From positions 434,001 through 498,000 of the forward strand of contig MSED01000015.1 of NCBI GenBank assembly GCA_002099365.1: 64,000 nucleotides of DNA, in the 5' to 3' direction. The notes under the pieces were generated by a model, which saw only the letters and a program-made list of their open reading frames with translations, was not told where the DNA came from and did not search any database. Of the stretch, positions 44,598-55,329 are shown piece after piece. The DNA is from Phialophora verrucosa. Its lineage: Eukaryota; Ascomycota; Eurotiomycetes; Chaetothyriales; Herpotrichiellaceae. Position 1 is the first letter of the stretch; each line of letters begins with the position of its first letter. The position numbers were made by a program, and so were the translations under genes.

Positions 44598-45654
44598 CCT
44601 GCTGTGCAGACTGGAATTCTACAACTGAACACTTGTCGATAGGTGTTGGAGAGACGAGTCGAGAATGATCAAATCTTCTTTGCACACTCTTGCCGTCGCT
44701 TCTCTTGGTGCCATACGCGGCTGACTCGACTATTCCGTATCCCGTGTCCTATTATATTGGCCTGTGTACCACCATCCTTTCGGATCCAACTCCCTCACTT
44801 CCCTGCCGTTTGGCGAGGTTTGAGCCACTTCGCACCATTTGGCCTTAGCTGTCCTCGCCAACCCTTTCTTTTATTGATCTGCCACTATCTGCTAACCGAT
44901 ACCCATTACCCAGAAGCACCCTATCATCCTCCGAGTATGACCAATGACTTGCCAGGCCTGTGCATTTCTTCATCTCGAAAGTCGCTAGCCCGGAAGCATT
45001 GCATGGATGCGCAGATCATGGCAGCCCAAACCTGTCCCAAAGCAGCTCGCGTGATTCCGGAATGCTGGTAACTTAGGTGTCCACACGGGGGCCACCGAGA
45101 GTTCTTTAGCTTCCGGAAAGGTGATGGGCACTTTCGGGCATCACTCTCGGAAAAAAAGGGGAACGATTTGCAAAAGTGATTGACAATGCTCGAAGTTCGC
45201 CTTCTGCCCTTTCAGCTTCCCGGTGTCCTGATGACATGTTGTGTATCAAGGACCGTGCCAGGGCCCGGATAGCCTCCTCCCGAGGACGACTGTGTGTTCG
45301 CGAGCTCCATGCAGCAGTTTCAAGAACATCGAAAGCAGTAATCTCATTTTACAATTATGTCATAATCATCCTACGTCAATTCAGGAGAAACTCTGTCGGA
45401 GACCTTCCGCAAGTCCAAGCCTAGGCCGACTGCACTTCGGCAAGGCCTCATTCTTCCCCGGTGGTTGTTAGCCTCGTCTTACCCGCCCCTGCCATCATTG
45501 GCTGCCCTGTGCAAGCGGGTCAATCTGCATGAACCACTGCTCCTCGCTTTGCATATAAAATCCGCCATCTGATCTCGCTTCTCGAGCACGAAGACTCCGG
45601 AGTGGTTTGTCCAAGGCGCGCGGCCTACCCATCCCGGCTGCTGATCCGCCACGG
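44598..45654. other. Intergenic, no gene recognised
   Basis: About 1 kb between the 5' end of ERF4 and the 3' end of the CFEM gene. Short frames have no recognisable domain. A TATAAAA-like element lies near 45555. Confidence 0.45.
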
Positions 45655-46438
45655 TCATATCCTCAAGATGCTCGCAATTCCCACGCCCAAAATTAGACCC
45701 AATCTTGACGGTGAACAGAGCCGACTCAAGTCATTCGACGACGACTGGGAGGGAGAAGCCGCTGTTGCGCTAGGGTTCGTAGGAGGCGTGACTGTCGTTG
45801 ATGGAGAGCTCTCTGTGGGAGATGTTGGGCTCTCTTGCGTAGCGAGCGAGCCGGTCGTAGATCCCGGTGTGTCTGAGCTTGCAGAAGCACTCGAAAATAT
45901 GGGGGTCGAGACGGCAGGCAAGCTCGACTGCGTGGGTATTTCGACTGTGCTGAACAATGGATTTGACGTAGCTATGGATGCAGTAGCTTCAGGTCCGATG
46001 GTGATAGGCACGCTGATGATGGCGCAGAGCTCAGCAACGGCAGAGAATGTGACTGTGTCCGGTAAGTTTGGGCGCGAGATAACACCACAAGATTTAAACT
46101 TACTCTCCTGCTCAGTGGCATTGCAGGCGGCTACCGTGCAATTGTTCATTCGTTCGATGTACATGTTGTTGGCACAAAGGCATGACCATTCACTGTCCAC
46201 ACACTTAGTTCTTCTGTCGTGGTCCGAATAGCAACGATAGTACCTTTGCGAACAGCTTGTGCCGTTGACATTAGCAATACAATTAAGCTTCTTGGTACTT
46301 AGCCTCGTAAACGTAATCTAGTTCAACTCATCGAAGACTCACAGCGCACTCGCCGACGTCATCCTGGGCCTGGGACACTAAGGCAAAGCTGAGCCAGCAG
46401 AGGATGGAGAGGAGAAGGCTGCGAAAGGCTGAAGCCAT
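45655..46438 (-). CDS. CFEM-like secreted GPI-anchored protein
   Basis: Two exons are inferred: 46438-46343 (32 aa) and 46287-45655 (210 aa), giving 242 aa. The 55-nt intron (GTGAGT...AAGAAG) joins to give ECALNCIANVNGTSC, the C-x3-C-x8-C start of a CFEM domain. CLCANN and the NCTVAAC pair follow. An N-terminal signal peptide (LLLSILCWLSFALVSQAQ) is clear. A long Ser/Thr/Pro-rich stalk leads to a hydrophobic C-terminus (LGLILGVGIASIL), fitting GPI attachment. CFEM proteins sit in the wall or membrane and include haem-capture proteins and effectors. This copy has about 13 extra residues with two additional cysteines between the third and fourth CFEM cysteines. No good intron would remove them. 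Confidence 0.8.
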
Positions 46439-47024
46439 GGCGTGCAAGTAGGACGGAGTTTAGAATTGAGAAAGGTGAGATGGAATTGTTGATGAGGTGG
46501 TTGTGGGAGCAATCAATATCTCGTTGACTGAGAATCCAAAATCGTACGTTCTACATCGCAGGCAGGAACAAGTGACAGCGAACAGGCAACAACCATTCGT
46601 GGTAGGCTCGGCTTAGGAGCTGCTCCCGATAGTCACGAATGGCAGACAATTCCTCACTGTGGTGAGTTTTCGCCAATGTAGAAGATGATTAGACGTCTCC
46701 CTACTAGGTTTACAGTATAGAGGTTTGCGTGTCGTCAATCCATCGAGACGACACCTTAATTCAGATGTTTTCGTCTGGCGAGCGGGTCCAAAGGCTTCGG
46801 TCGATCAAAATGTCATGCACGGGTAGAAAGTGTCTTGAGGTTCACCGTATCTGTCGCGACGGATGACGTCAATCTGTTTACAGTATTTTCACTGCGTCTT
46901 CTGTCGCTTGGGTCCACGAATTGAACCCATCTCTCAGGATGAGACCTCCTATCGGGCGTAGACATGGCCACAACACTCTCAGACGGGAGCACACCTCGCG
47001 TCCATCCCGAGATGTGCGTGATAA
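46439..47024. other. Intergenic, no gene recognised
   Basis: Promoter side of the CFEM gene leading into the degenerate region. No supported gene. Confidence 0.45.
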
Positions 47025-47261
47025 CAAGTCAATTGGTGGTCGCAAGAGCACATCTGGACTGTCTCTCTTCCTCCTTCACGAACCGGCTATTGCGGCGAAC
47101 TGTTAGACCTCCTGCGCCCAGGCCTCGCAGCCCTGAATACCATTGGCCCCGAGCTCATTTGCAACGCCTTGATTGAGCCAGCTACCAATAATCACGAGCC
47201 TCACACCGAGAAGTTTCTGCCCTTCTCTCAAACCATTAGGTGGTCGCTCGAGTTGCGAGAT
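47025..47261 (+). pseudogene. Orphan exon-like fragment, family unknown
   Basis: A plus-strand frame of about 79 codons reads like real protein (GYCGELLDLLRPGLAAL, then TIGPELICNALIEP and HTEKFLPFSQTIRW). It is bounded by an AG after a TGA-TAA pair and by a consensus GTGAGT donor after an ELRD segment. No matching upstream or downstream exon is visible and no ATG fits. I could not name the family. It is most likely an orphan exon of a decayed gene. Confidence 0.35.
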
Positions 47262-47414
47262 GTGAGTAAACCTCCACATAGGGTTAGATCCAGCTTATAG
47301 AAAGCCTTGCACAAGGCCCTTAAGGCTGAAGCTCCCCTGGATGGACCAGCGTCAAACTCGATCTGTTCCTTCGAGGCAAGAACAATCACTGCCACTTACA
47401 GGTCGCGCCCCTGC

Positions 47415-47806
47415 TTATGTCGCAAACACCAAGTCTGTTTGATCTTGTTCAAATCGAGACCGAAGAAAGCATGCAGAAAGGTCGCGATCAAGCCCTCCAT
47501 ATCCGTGGGGCAGTTCCTGCTCGGTCCTTTCTTGCACCTTGACCCGGTTCCGAGACACTTCGTTCGCAATCTCATCCCGCCTGAGTGGCTGGCTTGAGTT
47601 CGCCGTGCTGACAGGCAGGAGACGTCCTTTCTCCTTTCTGATCTGGCCATCGACAATCACCATGTCGGTGTCCCGGACACTAGCATGCAACGCGATTGCT
47701 GCGAGTGGATCTTGCTGGACAGCATTCAGCATTGCCGGCTTTTTTCATCCAAAAATAACAATGTCGGCTAGTTTTGCCTCCTCTATACTAGGATACAGGT
47801 AGGCAT
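47415..47806 (-). pseudogene. Amidohydrolase C-terminal remnant with in-frame stop
   Basis: Minus-strand sequence reads YLYPSIEEAKLADIVIFG, then a TGA stop at 47747-47745, then KKPAMLNAVQQDPLAAI and TDMVIVDGQIRK with a GRLLPV segment. This is the C-terminal part of a metal-dependent amidohydrolase (the ATZ/TRZ, guanine-deaminase-like class), where KxADIVIFD, DPxAAIVLH and VDGxIRKxxGKLLPV are conserved. The frame continues to a normal-looking tail and stop at 47415. Upstream (47810-48050) I could not find the expected HxH or metal-site segments. The fragment is therefore a truncated pseudogene with at least one nonsense change. Confidence 0.65.
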
Positions 47807-48195
47807 GCGGGAAGGACGACACAACACTACGGTAATTTTCTCCCAGGGATCTTTTGGTGCTAACAAGGCTGATATTCATTGGCACCGGGCCTCTGCCTTC
47901 CCATCTTATCTACTATGGGGAGTGAAGAGGAGGAGTGGCTGTTTGAACATCTCCCGTCTGTATAATGGGGGTCCGAATTCCATTGGCGAGTCCAAGACCA
48001 CCGGGATAATACCACACTAAGTGCCAGCGAATACTTCTTACGCACGTTCCTCGGACACAGTATGGATGGGCTTGCGCCGTAGCCAAAGTTGGCTCTCTAG
48101 GACGAGTCTAGAGCCGGGGAGGTAATAATTCTGTCGAGCTTTGTTCCCAGCTGGCGTCATGCACCATTCACTAAATATCTGAACGCGCCAGGTTT

Positions 48196-49135
48196 CCATC
48201 GTAACCGGTGCCAATTCTAGGGTTGGAAAGGAAAGAGCACGAATTCTATACTGCAAACATGCCCGGGTGTACATGATGGCACGGTCGGAGGCCGAAACGG
48301 GCAGCGCAGTCAAGTGGATTGAAAATGCTATACTACGGTCGAAAGGTCCAATAATCTACCTTGACGTTGCGGAACCTCCGAGTGTCAAGGTGTCGGCAAC
48401 AGAATTTCTCAGGCCAGAACAGAGACTCGATGTGCCGTTCAACAATACCGGCGTGGCATACCCGACCAAAGGCTCCAAGACCAAGCCAGGATTCGACCTG
48501 CAAATGGGCGTGAATCGTGTTGGCGTTAACCCAGATGCTGACTCCGACCCTCCTCTCGACTGCGCAAATCTCACCAGCCAACAGCGTGCGTGTGGGCTGG
48601 GTTGCCTCATTCGCCGCCGAGGCTATCAGCCCGAAGGACTTCTGGGTAAATCACCAGAGACTAAGAAACAGGGGCCGGTCACCCTATATTTCATTAGCCA
48701 GCTGGGAAATTATCTCCAAGGCACTGAATTTGCAACTCGGCACCGATCTGACGGAGTGATATCCCTACCTTTGAACCTGGGAACCTTGACTCTGACCTGT
48801 GGAGTACCCAAGGCACAGTCACACGGTTCATTCTGCAGGAGGTGTTCCCGCCATCACCCTGTCTACGGGACATATACGGCATTATTTGCTGGCTTCTCAT
48901 CCGGTACATCCATTGACGTCTCCGGTGGTTATGATAAGTTGCCTCGTTCCGACTCTCACCAAGCATAGGGTTAAACATCTAGTCGCGCCATTGGGGAGAG
49001 TTAAGCACCTCTTGACTGAAATGCTGGAAGCTTCTAAATCGAAAAAACGATGGCGGGACCGGAATCGCACAGCACTTTTGGGGATGGTGTGAGGAACAGG
49101 TCATGCCCTATGTCCAGACAACTTTCGACGTGTAA
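48196..49135 (+). pseudogene. Short-chain dehydrogenase (SDR) pseudogene with several frameshifts
   Basis: An almost complete SDR can be followed in pieces across all three plus frames. Segments in order are the cofactor loop (TGANSRVGK, where the usual SGVG Gly is Arg), ARILYCKHARVYMMAR, RLDVPFNNTGVA, QMGVNRVG, then a shift to LTQMLTPTLLSTA and SVRVGWVASFAAEA. It shifts back to ISQLGNYLQGTEFA and SLPLNLGTL, then YTALFAGFSS, then LVAPLGRVKHLLTEML. The third frame gives TGIAQHFWGWCEEQV and ends VQTTFDV at 49135. At least four frame changes are needed, so no functional product is possible. It resembles retinol-dehydrogenase-like fungal SDRs. Decay appears recent because the pieces remain easily readable. 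Confidence 0.8.
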
Positions 49136-49288
49136 GGTTTTAGCCCAAGTGCGCTGCTCCCTTGTCTCGATTCTTATAGAGCAACAAAAGAATAATCAGA
49201 ACGTATGAAAGCACAGTTCTTCCAAAGAAAGACTGCTTCTTGGGGGCTATAGGATCAATTGGGCCCTTCCCAAGCTTTTGATCGTTTC

Positions 49289-50284
49289 CTATTCGCGGAA
49301 GACCTTGGCCAAGAATTGCAGCTGAGCCTTGATATTCTCTTCAAAAGCGTGACCATAATAGACGTCGAAGTGGCCGACACCTTTGATAATGTGGAGAGTT
49401 TTGGGCTCCATGGCGCGATGGAAAGCTTGCAGCTGAGCTCGAGTCGAAGTCGTCGTGTCATTTTCGCCCACCACCATGAGAAGAGGCTTCGGACCGATGC
49501 GGTCGATGAAATGGGTGGGCTCGAACGGGAGCAGGTGTCCGACCGTTTGAAGTGTAACCCACTCGGCCATGGGATGGCCCCTCTTAGCAAGTTCTTCGGC
49601 GTAAGGGATGACATCTGGTTGGTTCAAGATGGCCTTGGAAGTGCCGCTCAGTGCTTCCTCCAGACTGGCCGGGTGGACGGGCACTTTCGCAGGTGCTCCC
49701 GCCGCCTTGCTCTTAGCAGCAGCACGGTCTTGCAATACCATTGGCATGATTGTCCCGGCGGCAGCAGCACCTAGGTGGTCGGAGGCCGAGACGAATGGCG
49801 CGTGAGCAATCACGGCGGCGATACGCTTGTCGAAGGCGGCGGCCGTGATGGCTACTCCACCGGACAAACTCGTGCCCCAGTATACGACCTTGGAAGGATC
49901 GACGTCGGGAAGAGTGACAGCATAGTCAAATAAATCATAGTAGTCTTTGGCTTGTTGGAACGGGTCGCTCTCGTGTCGTGGCTGGCCATCGCTGGCACCC
50001 CAGTTGCGGTGGTCGTAAAGGAGCACAGTGAAACCCGAGCGTTGAAACCGTTCCGCGAAATCCGGGAGGAACTGGTCTTTGGTACCGGCAAACTATTATT
50101 CCAAAGCCATCAGTCAGTAGAAGTCCGATCTGCCTCTTTTTCCGCCCAGGGAGTAATAGACTCAACGACGCACTCCATGTGTCATGATAATGCATGGCCG
50201 TGATTGGCCTGCGCTGAACAGCGAACCTCTGAGCTTCACGCCATCGAGCGTCTCGAATTCAACGTCGTGGACCTTTCCCGGCAT
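49289..50284 (-). CDS. Alpha/beta hydrolase (dienelactone hydrolase / S15-like)
   Basis: Two exons are inferred: 50284-50174 (37 aa) and 50092-49289 (267 aa), giving 304 aa. The 81-nt intron has a GTGCGT donor and AATAG acceptor; splicing restores IIMTHGFAGTKDQFLPDFA. Catalytic features are the nucleophile elbow YWGTSLSGG (Ser near 135), the acid in VVGENDTTT and the His in GVGHFDVYYG. The fold is close to the fungal UPF0255/X-Pro-peptidase-like hydrolases found in secondary-metabolite and catabolic gene sets. There is no signal peptide. It is the only clearly intact enzyme inside the degenerate 46.5-56 kb segment, and the preceding SDR pseudogene ends 150 bp away in convergent orientation. 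Confidence 0.85.
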
Positions 50285-50856
50285 TGTCGGGCAGATTGGA
50301 TGGACGATTCAACGGTCGACTAGCGATGGAGTCCACGGTCTTGCAAGCGAAACTCGTTTGGATAGAGATATCGCCGCGTCGGCAACTACTGGAAACCCCA
50401 TGGTCTTGTAGTACCACTGCCCTGGGGTAGAGAAGAGCATACGTCCGGGCCATCGATTGGGCCGAAGAATACTTACGTGAGCTGTTGTCTGCATTATGCT
50501 TTCATTATGGCGCCATGATAGACTCCACCGGTATCTCACAGTAAGTAATTACGAGGTCGACAATATCACGCCAAGTCTTGTTCTCCCCCAGGAGTTCGAC
50601 CGAAATCCAGCGGCTTTGTGGTGCGGCAATTCCACTGGGGTTCGACACGAAGCTTCGGATTTCGCTCAATACCACGTGTTCGCTTCGTTCACGAGCCGGG
50701 CTGATTTGAAGTATCGGTGGCTGATATCTGCCTTCTCAAGCCATCATTGAAGCCTCCTGCTTTGGAATCGAATTCATCTTTCGCGCTGCCCGAATCCGCG
50801 GCACATTCTACCGTGTTTCGAGTAGTAGGTCCACCGACGATGGTCCGTGCAGGATA
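50285..50856. other. Intergenic, no gene recognised
   Basis: Upstream of both the hydrolase (minus) and the regulator pseudogene (plus). Missing N-terminal zinc-cluster sequence of the latter might be expected here, but I cannot read it. Confidence 0.4.
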
Positions 50857-51860
50857 ATGCGCGATGTCAGGCATGAAGATACTGACGATCATCATCTCAG
50901 ATGTCATCGTCTCGGAAAACCTTTCGGGCAGGCGGTAGCTCTTCGTAGACGGAAGCCCCGAGGTCGCTTAGCAGACTCCGAATCTCCACGCCTGACCCAT
51001 GATCCACCTTCATCTGCCATATATTCTGAACGGGGCGATCCCGTGTCCTCGAGCAACGAACAACCAGAGATCGTCATCGACGCTGATGCCGGCATGGTCC
51101 ATATATTACGACTAGTCGATACGCACCTGCCTCTGTCGCCCATTCGGAATGATGTCTCAACCCACCATGTCCCTGAAGCGCGAGTAGAAGAACAGTCAGA
51201 CACCTTCCGGCGAGCGTTCCTCCCCATGTTCCCATTTGTTTACATTCCTGCCACGGTGACCGCTTCCGCTCTTCGCGAGGAGAAACCATTTCTATGGTTG
51301 GTCATGATTGCCCTGACCGCCAGGTCGGTTTCCGACCAGTTCGCCACGGAGAGCACGATTAGGCATATCATCTCCGAGAGGGTCATCCGCGAGCATTTGG
51401 CAGACTTGGATCTGCTCCTTGGGATTATCTGCTTTAATTCTTCGTCTGAGAGTCGTTAGAGCCTCTGCTACGGCCTGTCTTGCTGACAAGCGGGAAAAGT
51501 CTCATTACTTCAAGAAGGACAAGCCTTTCAAGTCGATGCTTGCCCAGGTGGCGGTGGCACTCGCCGCTGAACTCAACCTTCACGTCGATCGACCCCAGCA
51601 GATCCGTCTTCGTGGCGAGATCGCTAAGCAGCAACAGCAACAGCGGCAAAACCTGCGTTCCCTGGAGGACTGTCGCACTGTGCTCGCACTGTACTGTCTT
51701 ACATCCGTGTGATCCAGGGACCCCTGTGCCTGGCGCTTCTTCTATGAGACCCAGTTGACCCGACTGATGCCTGTTAATAGCACATGGTTTGCGTACAGGA
51801 AGACTGAACCCCTTCGATGGGGTTCTTGTAATCCGCGTAGGTGCAGCGTTCTCGATGATA
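50857..51860 (+). pseudogene. Zn2Cys6 transcription factor pseudogene
   Basis: The left end reads LRCHRLGKPFGQAVALRRRK, the second half of a fungal zinc cluster in which the expected Cys after KP is Phe; the first half is not found. The body has the family segments FRRAFLPMFPFVYIPATVTAS, EEKPFLWLVMIALT, REHLADLDLLLGIICF and, in another frame, SHYFKKDKPFKSML and LEDCRTVLALYCLTS. The frame then stops, and the next conserved block (WFAYRKTEPLRW, about 51785-51820) follows after a stop codon. A 45-nt intron could rescue the first break, but not the second break or the damaged zinc motif. No functional activator is expected. Confidence 0.68.
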
Positions 51861-52178
51861 ACCTATCAACTCGTCATATCTCCAGTTGATTTGACCTTCC
51901 ATCAACCTCGTATTGTACGTACAGCTCCAATCAGAGGCTATGAATCTGGAGCTTAGCCTAGGCATCGCGCCAATTCCCCAGCTCTTGTTGGCGGCTAAGA
52001 ATTACGAGGGGTAGCTTTAATGGTGAGTTCTGGGTGATGTCTGGGTGAGTCCACGTGAGCTTGGGGCAGAGTCTACTCCTGGAGAGTGATGCCGCTCGAA
52101 CTCAATCATGGCTCTGCACAATTCTCATGCACAAGCGGAAAACTTTGGTCGAACACTATGTCTACCTATGCGTAGAAC
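51861..52178. other. Spacer between two regulator loci
   Basis: About 320 bp with no recognisable coding sequence. It probably includes the promoter of the following regulator gene. Confidence 0.4.
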
Positions 52179-54081
52179 ATGGCTGAGCAACGCGATTCGG
52201 CATTCCCATTTATCATATCGACTCCTCAGAACCTCGATCGACATTCACTCGCACTTCGCCAAGCACATGCCAGATCTCATGCTGCACGAGTCTCACGTTC
52301 ATCCTTTCACAGACCCAGCATCCTGTCTAGACCGGGCACTCTTTTCCTTTCGAGTTCGCAGAGCCACGATGAAGCTCGGGTTTCGCACGGTACCGAGGAT
52401 GGACAGAACGTTGAACGGGCTCGTGCCTCTTTCAAAGGAGGGCGGCATGAACTAGACATCGTCAGGCAAGACGCTTCGCCACAGCATAGGACCACGAAAG
52501 CTCAGCATTTCGCAAAGCATACTGGGGTTATTCGCGTTGTGCAACCCGGCCGCCAACGTCAAAGAAGCAAGTCGAAACCCAATGCCACGAGAATATACAA
52601 GTCGCCAATGAAGTTGGACCCGCTGTATTGGATTCCCTACCAGCGACATCGAGGCGTATATGTGGCTTTGGGTCATTGTGGGTTTTGATTCCGCCGCAAA
52701 CATGTCTGAATATGCTCAACTGACTGTGTCGCGACTGCTCAGTTGTGCAAGTGTCGGCTCCAGCTGTACATGAATTCTCCTTAAATCCCCGTAATGGCAA
52801 CCTCATCTGACAAAGCATTCTGTGGACAGGTCCGGCCTCTGTACGAGATATTCGACATAACGAACACCTACACGTCGCTGCTGTTTGAATTCATCATGGG
52901 GAGTGAGACCTTCTATCATACAGCGATCGCCCGCCTGTTGGTGACCGCGAACAAGTCGCGCAATCCTGGTCCTACTGACGATCCGCTGGTCACCCTGCAC
53001 CAGACCATCGCAATCAGGCAACTTCGGCACGAAATTGACAGAACAGCAGTGCCAACTGATCTGATGTTGCTAACGGTCTTGTTCCTGATTGCTATTGACG
53101 TGAGCACTGGGAAGCTGTCTGTGGGACAATTCTGAAAACTGCGTAGGTTGCCATCGGTCAATCATCGTCAGTGGAAATGCACCGAGTAAATCTGGCCCGA
53201 CTGGTGAAGCTCCGCGGAGGATTAGATGCTCTTGGCTACGACGGCTTTGTGAAAGCAACGATAAAGCAGTCAGTTTTGCCGACGGATATACACTTCAGAG
53301 AATCTAATCGTTTCTGAACAGGTTCGATGATATCTACTCCTTCCAGCATGGTCCCGGCCCCTTACTCAGGCCCATCGAATACTTTCCCCTTTACCCGCCG
53401 CACCCGTTCTCTCGCGAGACGCAGGATCTCGTCCGCACGATCCCTGAGGGGTTTCAGAGTCTGGCTCTGAAGCAGATCCTCCCTTTTGATGTTATTGAAT
53501 TGCTACGCCGGATCGCAGATACCCTCCGTCGATGTGGCGGCCAGAATATCTACATCCCTCTGTCGAAGGCAGAAAACCCGTTCCACTCTCGGCAACGCCA
53601 GTACGACTCGTTCAGCGAGGCGTGCCCTTGCCTCTTTGCGCCCGAACACCAGGTATATCCACTGCTGAAGCCGCTGACCCTGGCCCTGGCCGTATGGTCT
53701 TGCAATGCATATTCCACAACGCGGTCCGCCTCTCTTGTGATCACAGGCTTCCTGCGGTCCTTAACAACGAGGTTGCAGCAAACACCCGCAGCCACCCACA
53801 CTTCTACAAGCGCGCACATCCAACCTAGCCCGTCGGTTGATGAGCAAGAGTGTTGGGTGTGGATCTGGATGGTCGGAATCGACGCGTGGATGCCTCACGA
53901 CAGCCAAGTGCTAAGTCCAGTTGGAAAAGGTCTCCTTCAAGTCTTCAAAGCTCGATTTGAGCACGCAGCGACGAACGGCAACATCCGCGACAGAATCCTC
54001 ACAAGGTTTTTCTTCAACGACGATTTCAGAGCCAGAGTCCGCTCGCTCTGGCATGAGATGCCAAACTTGTCCGCGACCTGA
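52179..54081 (+). CDS. Fungal_trans_2 (DUF3468) transcription-factor-like protein
   Basis: The N-terminal exon (from ATG 52179) has the typical opening of this group, FPFIISTPQNLDRH with an ARSHAARVSR segment, followed by a basic Ser/Arg-rich part. After an unresolved join (about 52640-52800), three exons connect cleanly: to 53099, 53147-53268 and 53322-54081. Conserved segments are EIFDITNTYTSLLFEF, GSETFYHTAIARLL, LLTVLFLIAIDV, HRVNLARLVKLRGGLDALG and FDDIYSFQHGPGP, with the last exon carrying the C-terminal helical domain. No zinc cluster is present, as is common for this class. Whether the gene is intact depends on the join, because a short frame there ends at 52688. Confidence 0.65.
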
Positions 54082-55329
54082 CGCCCTCTCGCCAACCTGG
54101 CCCAAACGAATGCCCTGGAGACGATAAAGAAACGAACACTCCACAAGTTCAGCATCTAGTTCTGATGTCGGGTCCAGACTGGGATAACATCACTTTCAAC
54201 GGTGGCGAATCATAAATACAGGGGCCTCGACTCGTGGTCAACTCCAAGATGCGGTATTCCAATGTCTGCAACTATCGACTCCCGCCACGGTTGTAAAGGA
54301 GAGCCTGGTTTACTTCCTCCAACCACTGTCCCACGCCGACAGTACAGAGAGTCAGGCCTTCAAACCAGTAGCCTAAAACCGACCGGGATTCGGTACTGGC
54401 GACCGCTGTCTGACTCGGCTCCATACGACCCTGGAGTTCCATGTATTACCAATGCCCTTACAGCTAGCCGAGGCCGCCAAGTCAAAGGGATGCAGAGAGC
54501 ACTTGACTGCCAATGCTGGCAATCATATATCTCCAATGGAGGTCGATCCAATTGAGCCTGCCTGACTGCGACTTGCTCGATCCCGTCCTCTCTTGGGGCT
54601 AGCCTTCAGCAACGCCATTTCTGGGAGGAAGTTCGAGCGTTCGGGCCATCTCAGGTCTAGGAGTCCAGGCTGCCCAGCATCGCAAAAGGACCGAAGCCTG
54701 ACGAGAGTTGGAAGAAGCCATTGGGAAAGCTCCCGCTCGAACCTACACACTCGCTTTTCGGTCGGATTGTCACAACTCCCGCACAATTCAATGATGGGTC
54801 GACCGACCAATCGAGCGACTGTACACAGCCAAACTCCCTGCCAGGGGGAAGAGCACGAGACTTTTCGAATCAGCCCCAAACCACCATTCAAAGGCCGGCC
54901 CGGTTGCTCTTCAGAGATACGCCATCCCGTCATGATACGTTACTTATGCAAACTTTCTTTGCCTTCACATCCGCCAAGGTTTGCACCTCCCCTCACATTT
55001 GTGAGGTCTGAGCGTCCTCGCCGGGATCCTCTTCTGGACGTCTCCCCCAGCTCAAGGGATACCTCGGGTGTTGTCCATCGCTATCTTAGGACAGAGACCA
55101 GGGCCAGTATATGACTCGGTGCGAAAACCAGCGCGCTGATGGCTTCGGTTCCATAAAGCACTTCATTGGGCTGGCAAGGGGGTTCTACGATCGAGTTGGC
55201 TGTTTTCTGTCTTGGGTGGTGGCTTATAGAAAGAACTATGGGTGGAACCAAAACCACCTGAACGTGGAATTCACACATCATGTTGTCACGACGGGCGGAG
55301 CGGCTTCAAGTTTATCGATAGAGGAGATC
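54082..55329. other. Degenerate intergenic region
   Basis: About 1.25 kb with long-ish open frames on both strands (for example 54593-55114 plus and 54933-54523 minus), but none shows domain features or consistent codon use. It may hold remnants too decayed to recognise. Confidence 0.4.

Noticed and set aside
46160..46205. A possible 40-nt intron inside the CFEM domain (GTACTA...ACTAAG)
   Set aside because: Removal would shift the frame, whereas the unspliced sequence reads through in frame to the conserved CLCANN segment.
45602..46231. A 209-aa plus-strand frame over the CFEM gene
   Set aside because: The minus strand has the signal peptide, CFEM cysteines and GPI tail. The plus frame has none and starts at a non-ATG context.
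54523..55114. Overlapping open frames on both strands (136 and 173 aa)
   Set aside because: No domain, no conserved motif and no splice context. Frames of this length are expected by chance in this GC content.
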